Shown here one piece after another: positions 7,480 through 16,122 of a stretch of DNA of 37,194 nucleotides. The stretch spans positions 1 to 37,194 of the forward strand of contig JAFQEB010000070.1 in the NCBI GenBank assembly GCA_017399225.1. The letters are read 5' to 3'. Numbering within the stretch: the first letter of the stretch is position 1; each line of letters begins with the position of its first letter. A program made the position numbers and the translations under genes. Under the pieces are notes generated by a model. That model made no database searches. It saw only the letters and a program-made list of their open reading frames with translations, and was not told the DNA's origin. Origin of the DNA: Clostridia bacterium (GTDB taxonomy: Bacteria; Bacillota_A; Clostridia; Christensenellales; Aristaeellaceae).

Positions 7480-9144
7480 TTACTCCACAGAGATCAGGTA
7501 GTAGTACAGCGGCTGACCGCCCAGCAGGCAGTCGACGTCGCAGTCAGGATAGCACTCAGCGATCTCAGCCGTAAGAGCCTCCGCGTCCTCCTTGGAGGTA
7601 TCAGCGCCGTAGTAGACGGTGATCAGCTCGGCCTCGTCATCGACGATCGCCTTCATCATCTCCATCACCACGTCATGCACGGAATTGCCGGAATACTCGA
7701 TCTGGCCGTTGTGCATACCGATGATATCATCCTTGTGGATCTGCACGCCGTTGTACTCGCTGTCGCGGACGGCGTAGGTCACCGTGCCGGTCTTGACGTG
7801 ATTTGCAGCCTCGGTCATGTTGGCGGCGTTTTCCTCGCCGCTCAGCTCTGCCTGGAAGGCCACAGCGGCAGCAATGCCCATCGCCACATTCTTGGTGGGA
7901 ATGACATGCACTTCCTTCTCGGCCAACTCAGCCGCCTGGTTGGCAGCGAAGATCACATTACCGTTGTTGGGGAAGACAAACACGCACTTGGCATTCACCG
8001 CGTTGATGGCGCAGAGGATGTCATCCACGGAGGGATTCATGGTCTGGCCGCCCTCAACGATGTGATCCACCGTCAGGTCGCGGAAAATGTTGGAGAAGCC
8101 CTCGCCCAGGGACACGGCGACCATGCCGTATTCCCTTTCAGGCTCGGCGGGCGCGGCAGGTTCCTCGGCAGCCTTCGGGGCAGTTTCCCCTTCCAGCTTG
8201 CGCTTCATGTCCAGCATGTTATCGATCTTGAGATTCACCAGTTCACCCAGCTCCAGGCCATACTCAATGGCGTTGCCGGGGTTATTGGTGTGCACATGCA
8301 CCTTCGTCTCCGTCATATCGCCGGTGACCTGCACGCGGTCGCCGATGCGGTTGAGACGGCGGCGGAAGGAATCCACGTCACCCTCGGCGCAGTCCTCGCG
8401 GAAATTGACGATGGTGAACTCCGTGCAATAGATGTTGTGGATCTCGCCGGAGAGGTCATGGATGTCCTCTTCGGTCACGGCGCAGTCGCCTGCCAGCAGG
8501 GCGGCAGGATCAGCGATCTCCTGGCCGCGCATCACGGCGGCATAGCCGGTGTAGATCAGCAGCAGACCGCGTCCGCCGGAGTCCACCACGCCCGCAGCCT
8601 TCAGCGGAGGCAGCATTTCCGGCGTCTTGCGCAGAATGGCCTCGCCGCTGGTCAGCATGACATTGATCAGCCCGTCATAGTCATCCGGATTCTGCTCGAC
8701 ATACTTCATCGCATCCTCGGCGATGACGCGGGCGACCGTCAGGATGGTGCCCTCCTTGGGCTTCATAACGGCCTTGTACGCCTTGTCGGAGCCAGCCTTG
8801 AGGGCCTTGGCAAACTGAACAGGCGTGATCTTGTCCACACCCTTGAGGGCGGTGGCAAAGCCGCGCAGCAGCTGGGAGGTGATGACGCCTGAATTGCCGC
8901 GGGCGCCCTTGAGCGCACCCTTGGAGATGGCGGCGGCGGCCTCGTCAGCACGCAGATATTCCTGCGCGTTCACCTCACGGGTCGCGCTCTGCATCGTCAG
9001 GGACATATTCGTACCCGTATCGCCATCGGGCACCGGGAAGACATTCAGTGCATCAACCGCTTCACGGTTCTTCTCCAGAAGAGCCGCACCTGCGACGACC
9101 ATGTCGCGAAGCAGAAGGCCATCGATTGTTTTATGCGTTATCAA
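7480..9144 (-). CDS. fakA: DAK2-domain fatty acid kinase FakA (YloV)
   Basis: A 554-residue protein of the DhaL/DegV-partner kinase family. FakA phosphorylates fatty acids held by a FakB (DegV) protein, feeding exogenous fatty acids into phospholipid synthesis. The N-terminal DAK2/DhaL nucleotide-binding domain has VFPVPDGDTGTNMSLT (about residues 35-50) and KGARGNSGVITSQLLRG. The middle and C-terminal DAK1-like domains include TEFTIVNFRE, HVHTNNPGNAIEYG and FPNNGNVIFAA. The best start is TTG 9144, with GGAGG 7 bases upstream giving MITHKTIDGLLLRDM, the usual family N-terminus. An ATG 15 bases further out (9159) has no site of its own and contains that GGAGG. No fakB is in the window. It is second in the asp23 operon. 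Confidence 0.93.
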   Translation of the reverse strand: MITHKTIDGLLLRDMVVAGAALLEKNREAVDALNVFPVPDGDTGTNMSLTMQSATREVNAQEYLRADEAAAAISKGALKGARGNSGVITSQLLRGFATALKGVDKITPVQFAKALKAGSDKAYKAVMKPKEGTILTVARVIAEDAMKYVEQNPDDYDGLINVMLTSGEAILRKTPEMLPPLKAAGVVDSGGRGLLLIYTGYAAVMRGQEIADPAALLAGDCAVTEEDIHDLSGEIHNIYCTEFTIVNFREDCAEGDVDSFRRRLNRIGDRVQVTGDMTETKVHVHTNNPGNAIEYGLELGELVNLKIDNMLDMKRKLEGETAPKAAEEPAAPAEPEREYGMVAVSLGEGFSNIFRDLTVDHIVEGGQTMNPSVDDILCAINAVNAKCVFVFPNNGNVIFAANQAAELAEKEVHVIPTKNVAMGIAAAVAFQAELSGEENAANMTEAANHVKTGTVTYAVRDSEYNGVQIHKDDIIGMHNGQIEYSGNSVHDVVMEMMKAIVDDEAELITVYYGADTSKEDAEALTAEIAECYPDCDVDCLLGGQPLYYYLISVE

Positions 9145-9209
9145 AGGTTCTTCCTCCATTCGGCCAGTCCGCGGCGCAGTGCCGGACGCTGGCTTGCTCA
9201 GGTCAGTCG

Positions 9210-9560
9210 TCAGACGCGGATGCCTTCGACCGAGATGTTCACCTTGCGCACCTTCACGCCGGTCATGCTTTCCAGCTTGTAGCGCACCGTATCGACAATG
9301 GTCTTGCAGACCTCTGCAATCGAGATGCCGTATTCCACAATGATGAACAGATCAACGTCGAGCATGTCGCCCACCGCACGGATCTGTACGCCCTTGGAAA
9401 GATTCTCCCGGCCAAGCCATTCAACGATGCCGTCCTTGGCCCGCTTGGAGGACATGGCTACGATGCCGTAGCACTCCAGCGCAGCATAACCCACAACCTT
9501 CATCATCACATCCTCGGCGATGAAGATCGTGCCAATATCGTTTTTGATCTTGCATTCCAT
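9210..9560 (-). CDS. Asp23/Gls24 family protein (YloU)
   Basis: A 116-residue Asp23/Gls24-family protein of the short YloU type. In Firmicutes it is nearly always found just before fakA, as here. The whole chain is one Asp23 domain with AEDVMMKVVGYAALECYGIVAMSSK near the start and VDLFIIVEYGISIAEVCKTI in the second half. Members are linked to the cell envelope and to alkaline or other stress, but the molecular role is open. There is no transmembrane segment. ATG 9560 has AAGGAGG 11 bases upstream. It is the first gene of the minus-strand operon that runs to 2495. Confidence 0.92.
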   Translation of the reverse strand: MECKIKNDIGTIFIAEDVMMKVVGYAALECYGIVAMSSKRAKDGIVEWLGRENLSKGVQIRAVGDMLDVDLFIIVEYGISIAEVCKTIVDTVRYKLESMTGVKVRKVNISVEGIRV

Positions 9561-9672
9561 GGTTGCTTCAACCTCCTTGTGCCAGGGGCTTCCCTTCTGA
9601 TGCGATCCCCCGCATGGTCTTTATCCTTCTCTTATCCCATGCCAAAGATACCCATAGACAGGGTCATTATGT

Positions 9673-9701
9673 AGTATACAGGATTTTCTCGGATTTAGCA
9701 A
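9673..9701 (-). promoter_or_regulatory. Putative sigma-A promoter of the asp23-fakA-recG-ppk1 operon
   Basis: On the minus strand TTGCTA (9701-9696), a 17-base spacer, and TATACT (9678-9673). It predicts a 5' leader of about 105 bases before the asp23-family start. Between here and the divergent promoter at 9798 I see no gene or other clear element. Confidence 0.62.
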
Positions 9702-9797
9702 GGCTTTTTTTCTTTGAAATCCAAAGGAATCGGCATTCAACATACAAGAATCTGTGCTTTATCCCCGATTACAGACCCAGATATGGAAATTCTTCGC

Positions 9798-9826
9798 TTG
9801 ACAAGCGTTGAAAAGACAGCTATAAT
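9798..9826 (+). promoter_or_regulatory. Consensus sigma-A promoter of the tyrosine T-box operon
   Basis: A perfect consensus promoter: TTGACA (9798-9803), exactly 17 bases, TATAAT (9821-9826). A fully consensus promoter is consistent with control being left to the downstream riboswitch rather than to initiation. Confidence 0.9.
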
Positions 9827-9837
9827 GCTTGCATCAG

Positions 9838-10106
9838 GGCAATGAGGAGACGAGTAGCCTACCCGGTCACGATCTTCAGAGAGCTTCCGGCCGCTGTGAG
9901 GAAGCGTTCGTGCCAACAAGGCGAAGTACAGCTCCGAGCCATCATCTGAACGGTTTGCCAAGTAGGATGTATCCGGTGCGCCGGTTACAGCGCGGAGGAA
10001 TGACTGTTCCTCGCTGAGGGCTGCAAATATGCAGCTGAACGGAAGTGGTACCGTGATGCAACTCATCACCTTCCCCGGCTTATGCCGCGGAGGGTGTTTT
10101 TGTTTC
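9838..10106 (+). ncRNA. T-box riboswitch, tyrosine specificity (specifier UAC)
   Basis: A T-box leader, which senses uncharged tRNA and then allows read-through. Stem I starts with GAGGAGACGAGTA, and the apical part shows CAGAGAGCTTCC...GCTGTGAGGAAGC (GCTTCC 883-888 pairs GGAAGC 900-905 of the 9xxx block). The specifier region GCGAAGTACA gives TAC (9927-9929), tyrosine, followed by the usual purine. The T-box core TGGTACC is at 10046-10052. The antiterminator is perfect: GGAAG (10041-10045) with CTTCC (10070-10074) and GTGATG (10053-10058) with CATCAC (10064-10069), leaving TGGTACC as the bulge. The competing terminator is a 12-pair stem (10067-10096, one C/C mismatch) followed by TTTTTGTTT. 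The two share 10067-10074, so they cannot coexist. Tyrosine specificity agrees with tyrS downstream. Confidence 0.94.
10067..10105 (+). terminator. T-box-controlled terminator
   Basis: Stem CACCTTCC(C)CGGC with GCCG(C)GGAGGGTG, loop TTAT, then TTTTTGTTT. It is the off state of the tyrosine T-box; its 5' arm is shared with the antiterminator. Confidence 0.9.
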
Positions 10107-10145
10107 CAGCAAAACAGTCCATCATATATGTAGGAGGCAACGGAC

Positions 10146-11330
10146 ATGAATCTTGATTCTCTGACCTACGCGAGCCGTTTTGACGGCGTAACGGGCAGCG
10201 CGATCCGCGAGATCTTCAAGCTCATCGCCAAACCCGGCATGATTTCTTTCGCCGGCGGCAACCCCGCCAGGTCTGCCCTGCCGGACGACTTCTGCGCCGA
10301 GATTGCAAAGGAGGTGCTGCAAAAGGATGGTAAGGCCATCCTTCAGTATGGCGCCACCGAGGGCTATGCGCCCCTGCTGGAGAGCCTGAAGAGCTACGCG
10401 GAGGCCCAGCTGGGCTGCGAGCTCCCCGTCGTGCTCCCTGTAACCGGCTCCACCCAGGCCATGGATCTGCTGTGCAAGGCACTGATCAATCCCGGCGACG
10501 TGATCCTGGTGGAGAACCCCACCTTCCTGGGTAACATGCAGTGTATGCACCTGTACGAGGCCAAGCTGGTACCGGTGGAGAGCGACGAAAACGGCATTAT
10601 TCTGGAAAAGCTGGAGGCTGCGATCAAGGAGCATCACCCCAAAATGCTCTACACCATCCCGACCTTCCAGAATCCCACCGGTAAGACCCTGGCCGCCGAG
10701 CGTCGTCAGCCTATTGCGGAGATGGCCGCAAAGTACGGCATGGTCGTGGCAGAGGATGATCCCTACCGCGATCTGCGCTATTCCGGCTCGCCGCTGCCCT
10801 CCATCAAATCCTACGACAAGGAAGGCTGGGTGGTGTTCCTCGGCTCCTTCTCCAAGATCATCTCTCCCGGCCTGCGCGTGGGCTTCATGGCGGGCGATCC
10901 CCGCATACTGCGCAAGTGCACCGTGGGCAAGCAGAGCGCCGACGTGCACACCTCCAACCTGACCCAGGCGATCGTGGATCAGTTCCTGCGCCGCGATCTG
11001 CTGCCCGGCCACATCAAGAGCATCTGCGCCTCCTACAAGGAGCAGATGGACGCCATGATGCAGGAGCTGGAGACCTTCCCCACCGGCACGACCTATACCC
11101 GGCCCGAAGGCGGCCTGTTCATCTGGGTGGAGCTGCCCGAACACATCAACGCCCTGGAGCTGCTGCAGAAGTGCGTCGACCGCAAGGTGGCCTATGTGCC
11201 TGGCACGCATTTCTTCTGCGACGGCGGCCACGACAACACCCTGCGCCTGAATTTCTCCAATTCCACCGTCGAGCAGATCCACACCGGCATGGCCATCCTG
11301 CGGGAAGTCATTGCCGAAGCCACCAAGTAA
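10146..11330 (+). CDS. PLP-dependent aminotransferase, probably aromatic/tyrosine-linked
   Basis: A 394-residue fold-type I aminotransferase of the class I/II, aminoadipate (LysN/MocR-like) branch. Visible marks are FAGGNPA near 36-42, LQYGATEGYAPLLESL (about 66-81), VTGSTQAMDLLCK, PTFQNPTGKTL (172-182), AEDDPYRDLRY and the PLP lysine K237 in GSFSKIISPGLRVGF. The arginine binding the substrate carboxylate is in TLRLNFSN near the end. Sequence alone cannot tell aminoadipate, branched-chain and aromatic substrates apart. As first gene after a tyrosine T-box and directly before tyrS, it may make tyrosine from 4-hydroxyphenylpyruvate; that is inferred from context. ATG 10146 has GGAGG 9 bases upstream. 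Confidence 0.9.
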   Translation: MNLDSLTYASRFDGVTGSAIREIFKLIAKPGMISFAGGNPARSALPDDFCAEIAKEVLQKDGKAILQYGATEGYAPLLESLKSYAEAQLGCELPVVLPVTGSTQAMDLLCKALINPGDVILVENPTFLGNMQCMHLYEAKLVPVESDENGIILEKLEAAIKEHHPKMLYTIPTFQNPTGKTLAAERRQPIAEMAAKYGMVVAEDDPYRDLRYSGSPLPSIKSYDKEGWVVFLGSFSKIISPGLRVGFMAGDPRILRKCTVGKQSADVHTSNLTQAIVDQFLRRDLLPGHIKSICASYKEQMDAMMQELETFPTGTTYTRPEGGLFIWVELPEHINALELLQKCVDRKVAYVPGTHFFCDGGHDNTLRLNFSNSTVEQIHTGMAILREVIAEATK

Positions 11331-11351
11331 TTCATACAGGAGGATATACAT

Positions 11352-12578
11352 ATGCACATTCTTGACATTTTGAAGGAGCGCGGCTTCATCGCGCAGACCA
11401 CCTTCGAAGACGAGCTGTACAAGCAGCTGGAAGAGCCCACCACCTTCTACGTCGGCTTCGACCCCACCGCCGACTCCCTGCACATCGGCCACTACATCCC
11501 GATCATGGCCATGGCCCACATGCAGAAGGCCGGCCATAAGCCCATCGCCCTGATGGGCGGCGGCACCGCGATGATCGGCGACCCCAGCGGCAAGACCGAC
11601 ATGCGCAAGATGATGACCGTCGAGACCATCGACAACAATGTCGAGTGCATCAAGAAGCAGATGAGCCGTTTCCTGGACTTCTCCGAGGGCCAGGCCATCA
11701 TCGTCAACAACGGCGACTGGCTGCGCAACCTGAACTTCATCGAGTTCATGCGCGACATCGGCTCCATGTTCTCCGTCAACACCATGCTGCGCGCGGACTG
11801 CTACCGTGCCCGCATGGAGTCTGAGAACGGCCTGAGCTTCCTGGAGTTCACCTACATGCTGATGCAGTCCTACGACTTCCTGGAGCTGTTCCACCGCTAC
11901 GGCTGCCGGCTGGAGATGGGCGGCAACGACCAGTGGTCCAACATGCTGGGCGGCGCCGACCTCGTCCGCCGCAAGGACAACGAGAAGGCTTTTGCCTGCA
12001 CCTTCCAGCTGCTGCTCACCCATGACGGCAAGAAGATGGGAAAGACCGAAAAGGGGGCCCTGTGGCTCGATCCCAACAAGACCAGCCCCTTCGATTTCTA
12101 CCAGTACTGGCGCAATATCGACGACAAGGACGTCGAAAAGTGTCTGGGCCTGCTGACCTTCCTGCCCATGGACGAGGTTCGTCGCCTGGGTGCGCTGGAG
12201 GGCAGCGCCATCAATGAAGCCAAGAAAGTGCTGGCCTTCGAGGTCACCAAGCTCGTGCACGGCGAGGAAGAAGCCCAGAAGGCTGCCGACGCTGCAGCTG
12301 CCCTTTTTGCCGGCGGCGCGAACGGCGCAAACATCCCCTCCTTCGAGCTGACCGCTGCGGAGCTTGCTGAGGACGCCCGCGTGTCCACCATGCTGGTCAA
12401 GTCCGGCCTGTGCAAGAGCCAGAGCGAGGCTCGCCAGCAGATCAAGTCCAACGCGGTTTCCGTTGGCGGCGAAAAGGTGACGGATGAGAAGGCCGTGATC
12501 GCTGCTGACATGTTCGGCGAGGACGGCCTGATGCTCCAGAAGGGCAAGAAGGGCTTCCGCCGCCTGATCCTCAAATGA
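11352..12578 (+). CDS. tyrS: Tyrosyl-tRNA synthetase
   Basis: A 408-residue class Ic aminoacyl-tRNA synthetase charging tRNA-Tyr. The catalytic core opens with [17 protein letters not shown] (HIGH at 44-47) and has GNDQW (191-195) and a KMSKS-like loop KMGKT (228-232). An S4 RNA-binding domain ends the protein ([17 protein letters not shown], then [12 protein letters not shown]). The length and GFDPTA/KMGKT signature match the common bacterial form. ATG 11352 has AGGAGG upstream. It lies 21 bases after the aminotransferase stop and under the tyrosine T-box, which would raise synthetase levels when tRNA-Tyr is uncharged. Confidence 0.97.
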   Translation: MHILDILKERGFIAQTTFEDELYKQLEEPTTFYVGFDPTADSLHIGHYIPIMAMAHMQKAGHKPIALMGGGTAMIGDPSGKTDMRKMMTVETIDNNVECIKKQMSRFLDFSEGQAIIVNNGDWLRNLNFIEFMRDIGSMFSVNTMLRADCYRARMESENGLSFLEFTYMLMQSYDFLELFHRYGCRLEMGGNDQWSNMLGGADLVRRKDNEKAFACTFQLLLTHDGKKMGKTEKGALWLDPNKTSPFDFYQYWRNIDDKDVEKCLGLLTFLPMDEVRRLGALEGSAINEAKKVLAFEVTKLVHGEEEAQKAADAAAALFAGGANGANIPSFELTAAELAEDARVSTMLVKSGLCKSQSEARQQIKSNAVSVGGEKVTDEKAVIAADMFGEDGLMLQKGKKGFRRLILK

Positions 12579-13216
12579 GCGCCGTTCCTTACAAGACGCT
12601 GAGGCAGGAAGCAGCCGATGAGGTGATCATCAACAAGAGCCGCTTCATCGGCTACGCCTGCCCCTGCGAAACAGAGGAGGAGGCCCTCGCCTTCCTGCAG
12701 AAGATCCGGACGAAGCATAAGGATGCGACCCATAACTGCTACGCCTACATCATTGGCCGGAACGCAGGCATCATGCGCTATTCCGACGACGGCGAACCCG
12801 GCGGCACCGCAGGCCTCCCCATGATGGAGGTGCTCAAGGCGCAGGGCGTCTTCAACTGCTGCGTGGTGGTGACCCGCTACTTCGGCGGCGTACTGGTGGG
12901 GGCCGGCGGCCTTGTGCGTGCCTACACGCAGGGCGCCGTCATCGCGCTGAAGGCAGCGCAGGTCGTCATCATGGAGCCAAGCCATCGGTATCTGTGCGAG
13001 GTGGCCTATCCCCTGTGGGATCGGGTGACGCACGCGCTGAAAACCATGCCGGTGCAGCTGTTATCAAGCGAATTTACGACCGCAGTGGCCTTTACACTGC
13101 TGGTGCGGGAAAAGGATGCTGATACAATGATTGCAGATCTGGTCCGTCTGACGGATGCAAGATTTGAATATCTGCTCGAGGACGAATCCTTTGAGGCATG
13201 GAATACAGATGAATAG
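12575..13216 (+). CDS. YigZ/IMPACT family protein
   Basis: A 213-residue UPF0029 (YigZ/YvyE, IMPACT-like) protein. The N-terminal IMPACT domain shows [18 protein letters not shown], the conserved HNCYAYIIG and [15 protein letters not shown], and [19 protein letters not shown]; a smaller ferredoxin-like domain follows. The family is conserved and has been tied to translation by its eukaryotic relative, but its bacterial role is not settled. Its ATG overlaps the tyrS stop as ATGA, so translation is coupled and it belongs to the T-box operon. A strong terminator follows at 13218. Confidence 0.9.
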   Translation: MSAVPYKTLRQEAADEVIINKSRFIGYACPCETEEEALAFLQKIRTKHKDATHNCYAYIIGRNAGIMRYSDDGEPGGTAGLPMMEVLKAQGVFNCCVVVTRYFGGVLVGAGGLVRAYTQGAVIALKAAQVVIMEPSHRYLCEVAYPLWDRVTHALKTMPVQLLSSEFTTAVAFTLLVREKDADTMIADLVRLTDARFEYLLEDESFEAWNTDE

Positions 13217-13217
13217 A

Positions 13218-13265
13218 AACACGCCAGTGGAGATAACTTAAGTTTTCCACTGGCGTGTTCTTTTG
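13218..13265 (+). terminator. Intrinsic terminator of the T-box operon
   Basis: A 14-base-pair stem, AACACGCCAGTGGA (13218-13231) with TCCACTGGCGTGTT (13246-13259), loop of 14 bases, followed by CTTTTG. Confidence 0.9.
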
Positions 13266-13333
13266 CATTCATCTATAGTTCACAGGCCAGCCATATACTG
13301 GTTGCGTGCAATCAAGATTGGAGGTTGTTTTTG

Positions 13334-14194
13334 ATGAAAAAGCTTCGTAAGCTGATTACCTGGGTGCTGATCCTGGCTGTTGCAGCCGGGGCTGTGTGGT
13401 TCTTTTTCATGCGTGATTCTTCTATCAAGCTGAAGGAAGAGGTCGCAAGGACAGAGGACATTGAGACCTTCTATACCTTCAAGGGCAATGTGGAGGCCAA
13501 CGGATTCCAGGTCTATACAGCCGGCACCCGCAGCAAGATCCGCGAATGGCTGGTCGAGGAGGGCGATGAGGTCACTACCAGCGACGGCGTCGTCCGGTAT
13601 GAAAACGGCACGGTCGTCAAGGCGCCGATGGCCGGCACGATCTCAGATCTGTATCTGGAAGAGGGCGATGATTTCATGCCCGGAACCGCGCTCTTCCGCG
13701 TGGCGGACTACGCAAACCCGCTGATCAACTTCAATGTGGACGAATACGACGTCTCCGCCCTGTCCAAGGGTATGAAAGTGACCGTAAAGGTACTTTCCAC
13801 CGGCAAGGAGCTGGATGCGGAGATCACCCGTGTTGCCCAGGAAGCGACGGTCATGGGAGACCTGGCCTTCTATCCGGTCAGACTCGAGCTGCCCCAGGAC
13901 GGTACGCTGCCCATGGGCGTGACCTGTGAGATCATCATCCCCCGCGAAAGCGCAAAGAAGGTCACCACCGTATCCCTTTCCGCGATTCAGTATGACGAGG
14001 ATGGCAAGCCCTTCGTGTACTGCTATGACCGCAACGATGAGATCGTCGAGCAGTCCGTGGTGCTTGGCATCAACGACGGCCACATCGTCGAGGTGAAAGA
14101 AGGCATTCGCTCCGGCGAGACGATCCTTGTGCCGCCGAGCTTCAGCTTTGATCCTGCCGCCATGCGCGAGCAGATGATGGGGGGAGGCCGGTAA
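13334..14194 (+). CDS. Membrane fusion/adaptor protein of a MacAB/YknXYZ-type efflux system
   Basis: A 286-residue HlyD/MacA-like adaptor. A single N-terminal membrane anchor (residues 7-25, ITWVLILAVAAGAVWFFFM) is followed by a split lipoyl-like (biotinyl) domain: VEANGFQVYTAG and the returning VVKAPMAGTISDLYLEEGD. A beta-barrel region (NFNVDEYDVSALSKGM) and a membrane-proximal domain (DGKPFVYCYDRND...IRSGETILVPP) complete it. There is almost no coiled-coil hairpin between the lipoyl halves, so it is shorter than Gram-negative MacA; this fits a monoderm YknX-like protein. ATG 13334 has GGAGG 9 bases upstream; a TTG at 13325 touches that site and is unlikely. It is the first gene of the efflux operon. 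I find no convincing promoter in 13266-13333. Confidence 0.86.
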   Translation: MKKLRKLITWVLILAVAAGAVWFFFMRDSSIKLKEEVARTEDIETFYTFKGNVEANGFQVYTAGTRSKIREWLVEEGDEVTTSDGVVRYENGTVVKAPMAGTISDLYLEEGDDFMPGTALFRVADYANPLINFNVDEYDVSALSKGMKVTVKVLSTGKELDAEITRVAQEATVMGDLAFYPVRLELPQDGTLPMGVTCEIIIPRESAKKVTTVSLSAIQYDEDGKPFVYCYDRNDEIVEQSVVLGINDGHIVEVKEGIRSGETILVPPSFSFDPAAMREQMMGGGR

Positions 14195-14197
14195 CGA

Positions 14198-14899
14198 ATG
14201 CGGGAAACAGGCGAAGTCATCCTTTCCATGAAGGACATATACAAAAAATACAAGATGGGAGACGAGGAGCAAACCGTCCTGAAGGGCGTCGAGCTTGACG
14301 TGACCCGTGGTGAGTTCGTCGCCATCCTCGGCCCCAGCGGTTCAGGTAAGTCTACACTGATGAACATCATCGGCTGTCTTGACATCCCTACCAGTGGCCA
14401 GTATGTGCTGCACGGCCGGGACGTGAAGGGGCTGAACGAATCCGAACTGGCCAAGGTCCGCAGCAAGGAGATCGGCTTTATTTTCCAGTCCTTTCAGCTG
14501 CTGAAGCGCCAGGACGCACTGCAGAATGTGGAGCTGCCGCTGATCTATTCCGGCGTTGGTGCACGGGAGCGGGAGAAGCGGGCGAAGCTGATGTTGGAGC
14601 GCGTAGGGCTCTCCGACAAGCTGCACCACTACCCCAACCAGCTTTCCGGCGGTCAGCAGCAGCGCGTGGCGATCGCCAGGGCGCTTGCCAACAACCCGAC
14701 CATTCTCCTGGCCGATGAACCCACCGGCGCGCTGGATCAGCAGACAGGCAAACAGGTCATGGAGCTGTTTCATGAACTGAACGACGAAGGACGCACGATC
14801 ATCATGATTACCCATGACATCAACATCGCCCGTCACGCCACACGCATTGTGCGCATCCTTGACGGCGAGCTCAGCGAGGGGGTGGCCGAGGATGCTTAA
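14198..14899 (+). CDS. ABC transporter ATP-binding protein (MacB/YknY type)
   Basis: A 233-residue ABC ATPase of the MacB/LolD/YknY class that powers a mechanotransmission-type permease. Walker A GPSGSGKST is at 45-53, Q-loop FQSFQLLKRQDALQNVELPLIY at 97-118, signature LSGGQQQR at 149-156, Walker B ILLADEPTGALD at 169-180, and the H-loop ITHD near 204. The PSGSGKST and LLADEPTGALD forms are typical of this class. It starts 3 bases after the adaptor stop with GGGAGG upstream, and its 3' end overlaps the permease start by 8 bases. Confidence 0.94.
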   Translation: MRETGEVILSMKDIYKKYKMGDEEQTVLKGVELDVTRGEFVAILGPSGSGKSTLMNIIGCLDIPTSGQYVLHGRDVKGLNESELAKVRSKEIGFIFQSFQLLKRQDALQNVELPLIYSGVGAREREKRAKLMLERVGLSDKLHHYPNQLSGGQQQRVAIARALANNPTILLADEPTGALDQQTGKQVMELFHELNDEGRTIIMITHDINIARHATRIVRILDGELSEGVAEDA

Positions 14900-16082
14900 G
14901 GAAAGCCTCAAAATGTCATGGCAGAACATATGCGCCAACAAGATGCGCACCTTCCTAACCATGCTGGGCATCATCATCGGCGTAACGGCCATCATTGCGC
15001 TGATCACCGTAGTCGAGTCCGCCACGGACGAGATCACCAGCCAGTTCAATGCCCTCGGCGCAGGAAAGATCAGCGTATCCGTCACGGGCACGCCCCTCAA
15101 GCGCGGACTGAATGAAACGGACGTCGCCCGGTTTACGGAGATCGAACACGTCAAAGGCGTTGATCCCACCGTAAGCCTGCGTACCTATGCAGCGCAGATC
15201 GACGGTAAGGTGGATAATGTGACCGTCGAGGGCCGCAGCGCAGCCTATTTCGAGGGCGAGGAAGCGGCGATCGAGAAGGGCCGCGGGCTTTTGCCCCTGG
15301 ATATGGACCGGCATAGCCGCGTCTGCGTGATCGACAGCGACCTGCGCACTGAACTCTTTCCCAACGAGGATCCAATCGGCAAAGAGATCATTCTGTCCGG
15401 CCACACCTTCACCATCGTCGGATTGCTGGAGGACGGTTCCGCCGGCGATATGATGAGCATCATGATGGGCGGCAGCGGCAACGGCAGAGCCATCATCCCC
15501 TACCAGACGGCGCTCCGGATGAGCGGCAGCAGCTCGATCACCAGCCTGACGGTTTACCTTGACGATCCCGCCGCTGCTGACGTTGCCATCGAGGATATGG
15601 AAACGCTCCTTGATACGCTCTTCAACTACCGGGACAATACCTTCAACATTCTCAACATCGACACGCTGCTCGACGCCATGGACAGCATCACCAGCATGAT
15701 GACGACCGTGCTTGCCGGCATCGCTTCCATTGCCCTGCTGGTCGGCGGCATCGGCATCATGAATATGATGCTGGTGTCCGTCACAGAAAGGACTATGGAG
15801 ATCGGTCTTCGCAAGGCGCTGGGTGCAAAGCCTTCCCTCATCCAGATGCAGTTCCTGATGGAGTCCGTCATTCTTTCTCTTTTGGGCGGCCTGGTCGGCA
15901 TCATCGTGGGCAACGTGCTTTCCTATGTGATCTCTGTGCTGATCGATATCCCCTTCACCCTGAATATCGGCGCGATCACGCTGGCATTCTGCTTCTCCGC
16001 TTCTGTGGGTATCATTTTCGGCTGGGCGCCTGCAAACAAGGCATCCAGGCTGAATCCTATTGATGCGCTGCGCTCGATGTGA
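14892..16082 (+). CDS. MacB/FtsX-type ABC transporter permease
   Basis: A 396-residue permease with the MacB layout: one N-terminal transmembrane helix (about residues 20-42, RTFLTMLGIIIGVTAIIALI), a large extracytoplasmic MacB_PCD domain (about 45-270), and three C-terminal helices (about 275-298, 318-350 and 360-382) that form the FtsX domain. The GGIGIMNMMLVSVTERTMEIGLRKALGA run is the family signature. With the adaptor and ATPase it makes a full YknXYZ-like system, which in relatives exports or protects against peptides and other toxic compounds. Substrate unknown. The start at 14892 overlaps the ATPase stop; the longer open frame upstream duplicates ATPase coding. Its 3' end contains the -35 and spacer of the next promoter. 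Confidence 0.92.
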   Translation: MLKESLKMSWQNICANKMRTFLTMLGIIIGVTAIIALITVVESATDEITSQFNALGAGKISVSVTGTPLKRGLNETDVARFTEIEHVKGVDPTVSLRTYAAQIDGKVDNVTVEGRSAAYFEGEEAAIEKGRGLLPLDMDRHSRVCVIDSDLRTELFPNEDPIGKEIILSGHTFTIVGLLEDGSAGDMMSIMMGGSGNGRAIIPYQTALRMSGSSSITSLTVYLDDPAAADVAIEDMETLLDTLFNYRDNTFNILNIDTLLDAMDSITSMMTTVLAGIASIALLVGGIGIMNMMLVSVTERTMEIGLRKALGAKPSLIQMQFLMESVILSLLGGLVGIIVGNVLSYVISVLIDIPFTLNIGAITLAFCFSASVGIIFGWAPANKASRLNPIDALRSM

Positions 16083-16088
16083 TATAAT
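16060..16088 (+). promoter_or_regulatory. Promoter of the two-component system, inside the permease 3' end
   Basis: TTGATG (16060-16065), 17-base spacer, TATAAT (16083-16088, just after the permease stop). It would let the regulator-kinase-alarmone synthetase genes be expressed apart from the efflux genes. Confidence 0.65.
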
Positions 16089-16122
16089 CAATATATCAAC
16101 TTTCATAAGGAGTACCGATGAT

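Noticed and set aside
10122..12260. A 712-codon open frame on the minus strand opposite the aminotransferase and tyrS genes
   Set aside because: It is a GC-skewed shadow of two well-identified genes; the translation is low-complexity (H, Q, G, V rich) with no family features.
13266..13333. TATACT at 13294-13299 as -10 of the efflux operon
   Set aside because: No -35-like hexamer or TG extension at 16-18 bases; may depend on an activator, but the sequence does not show it.
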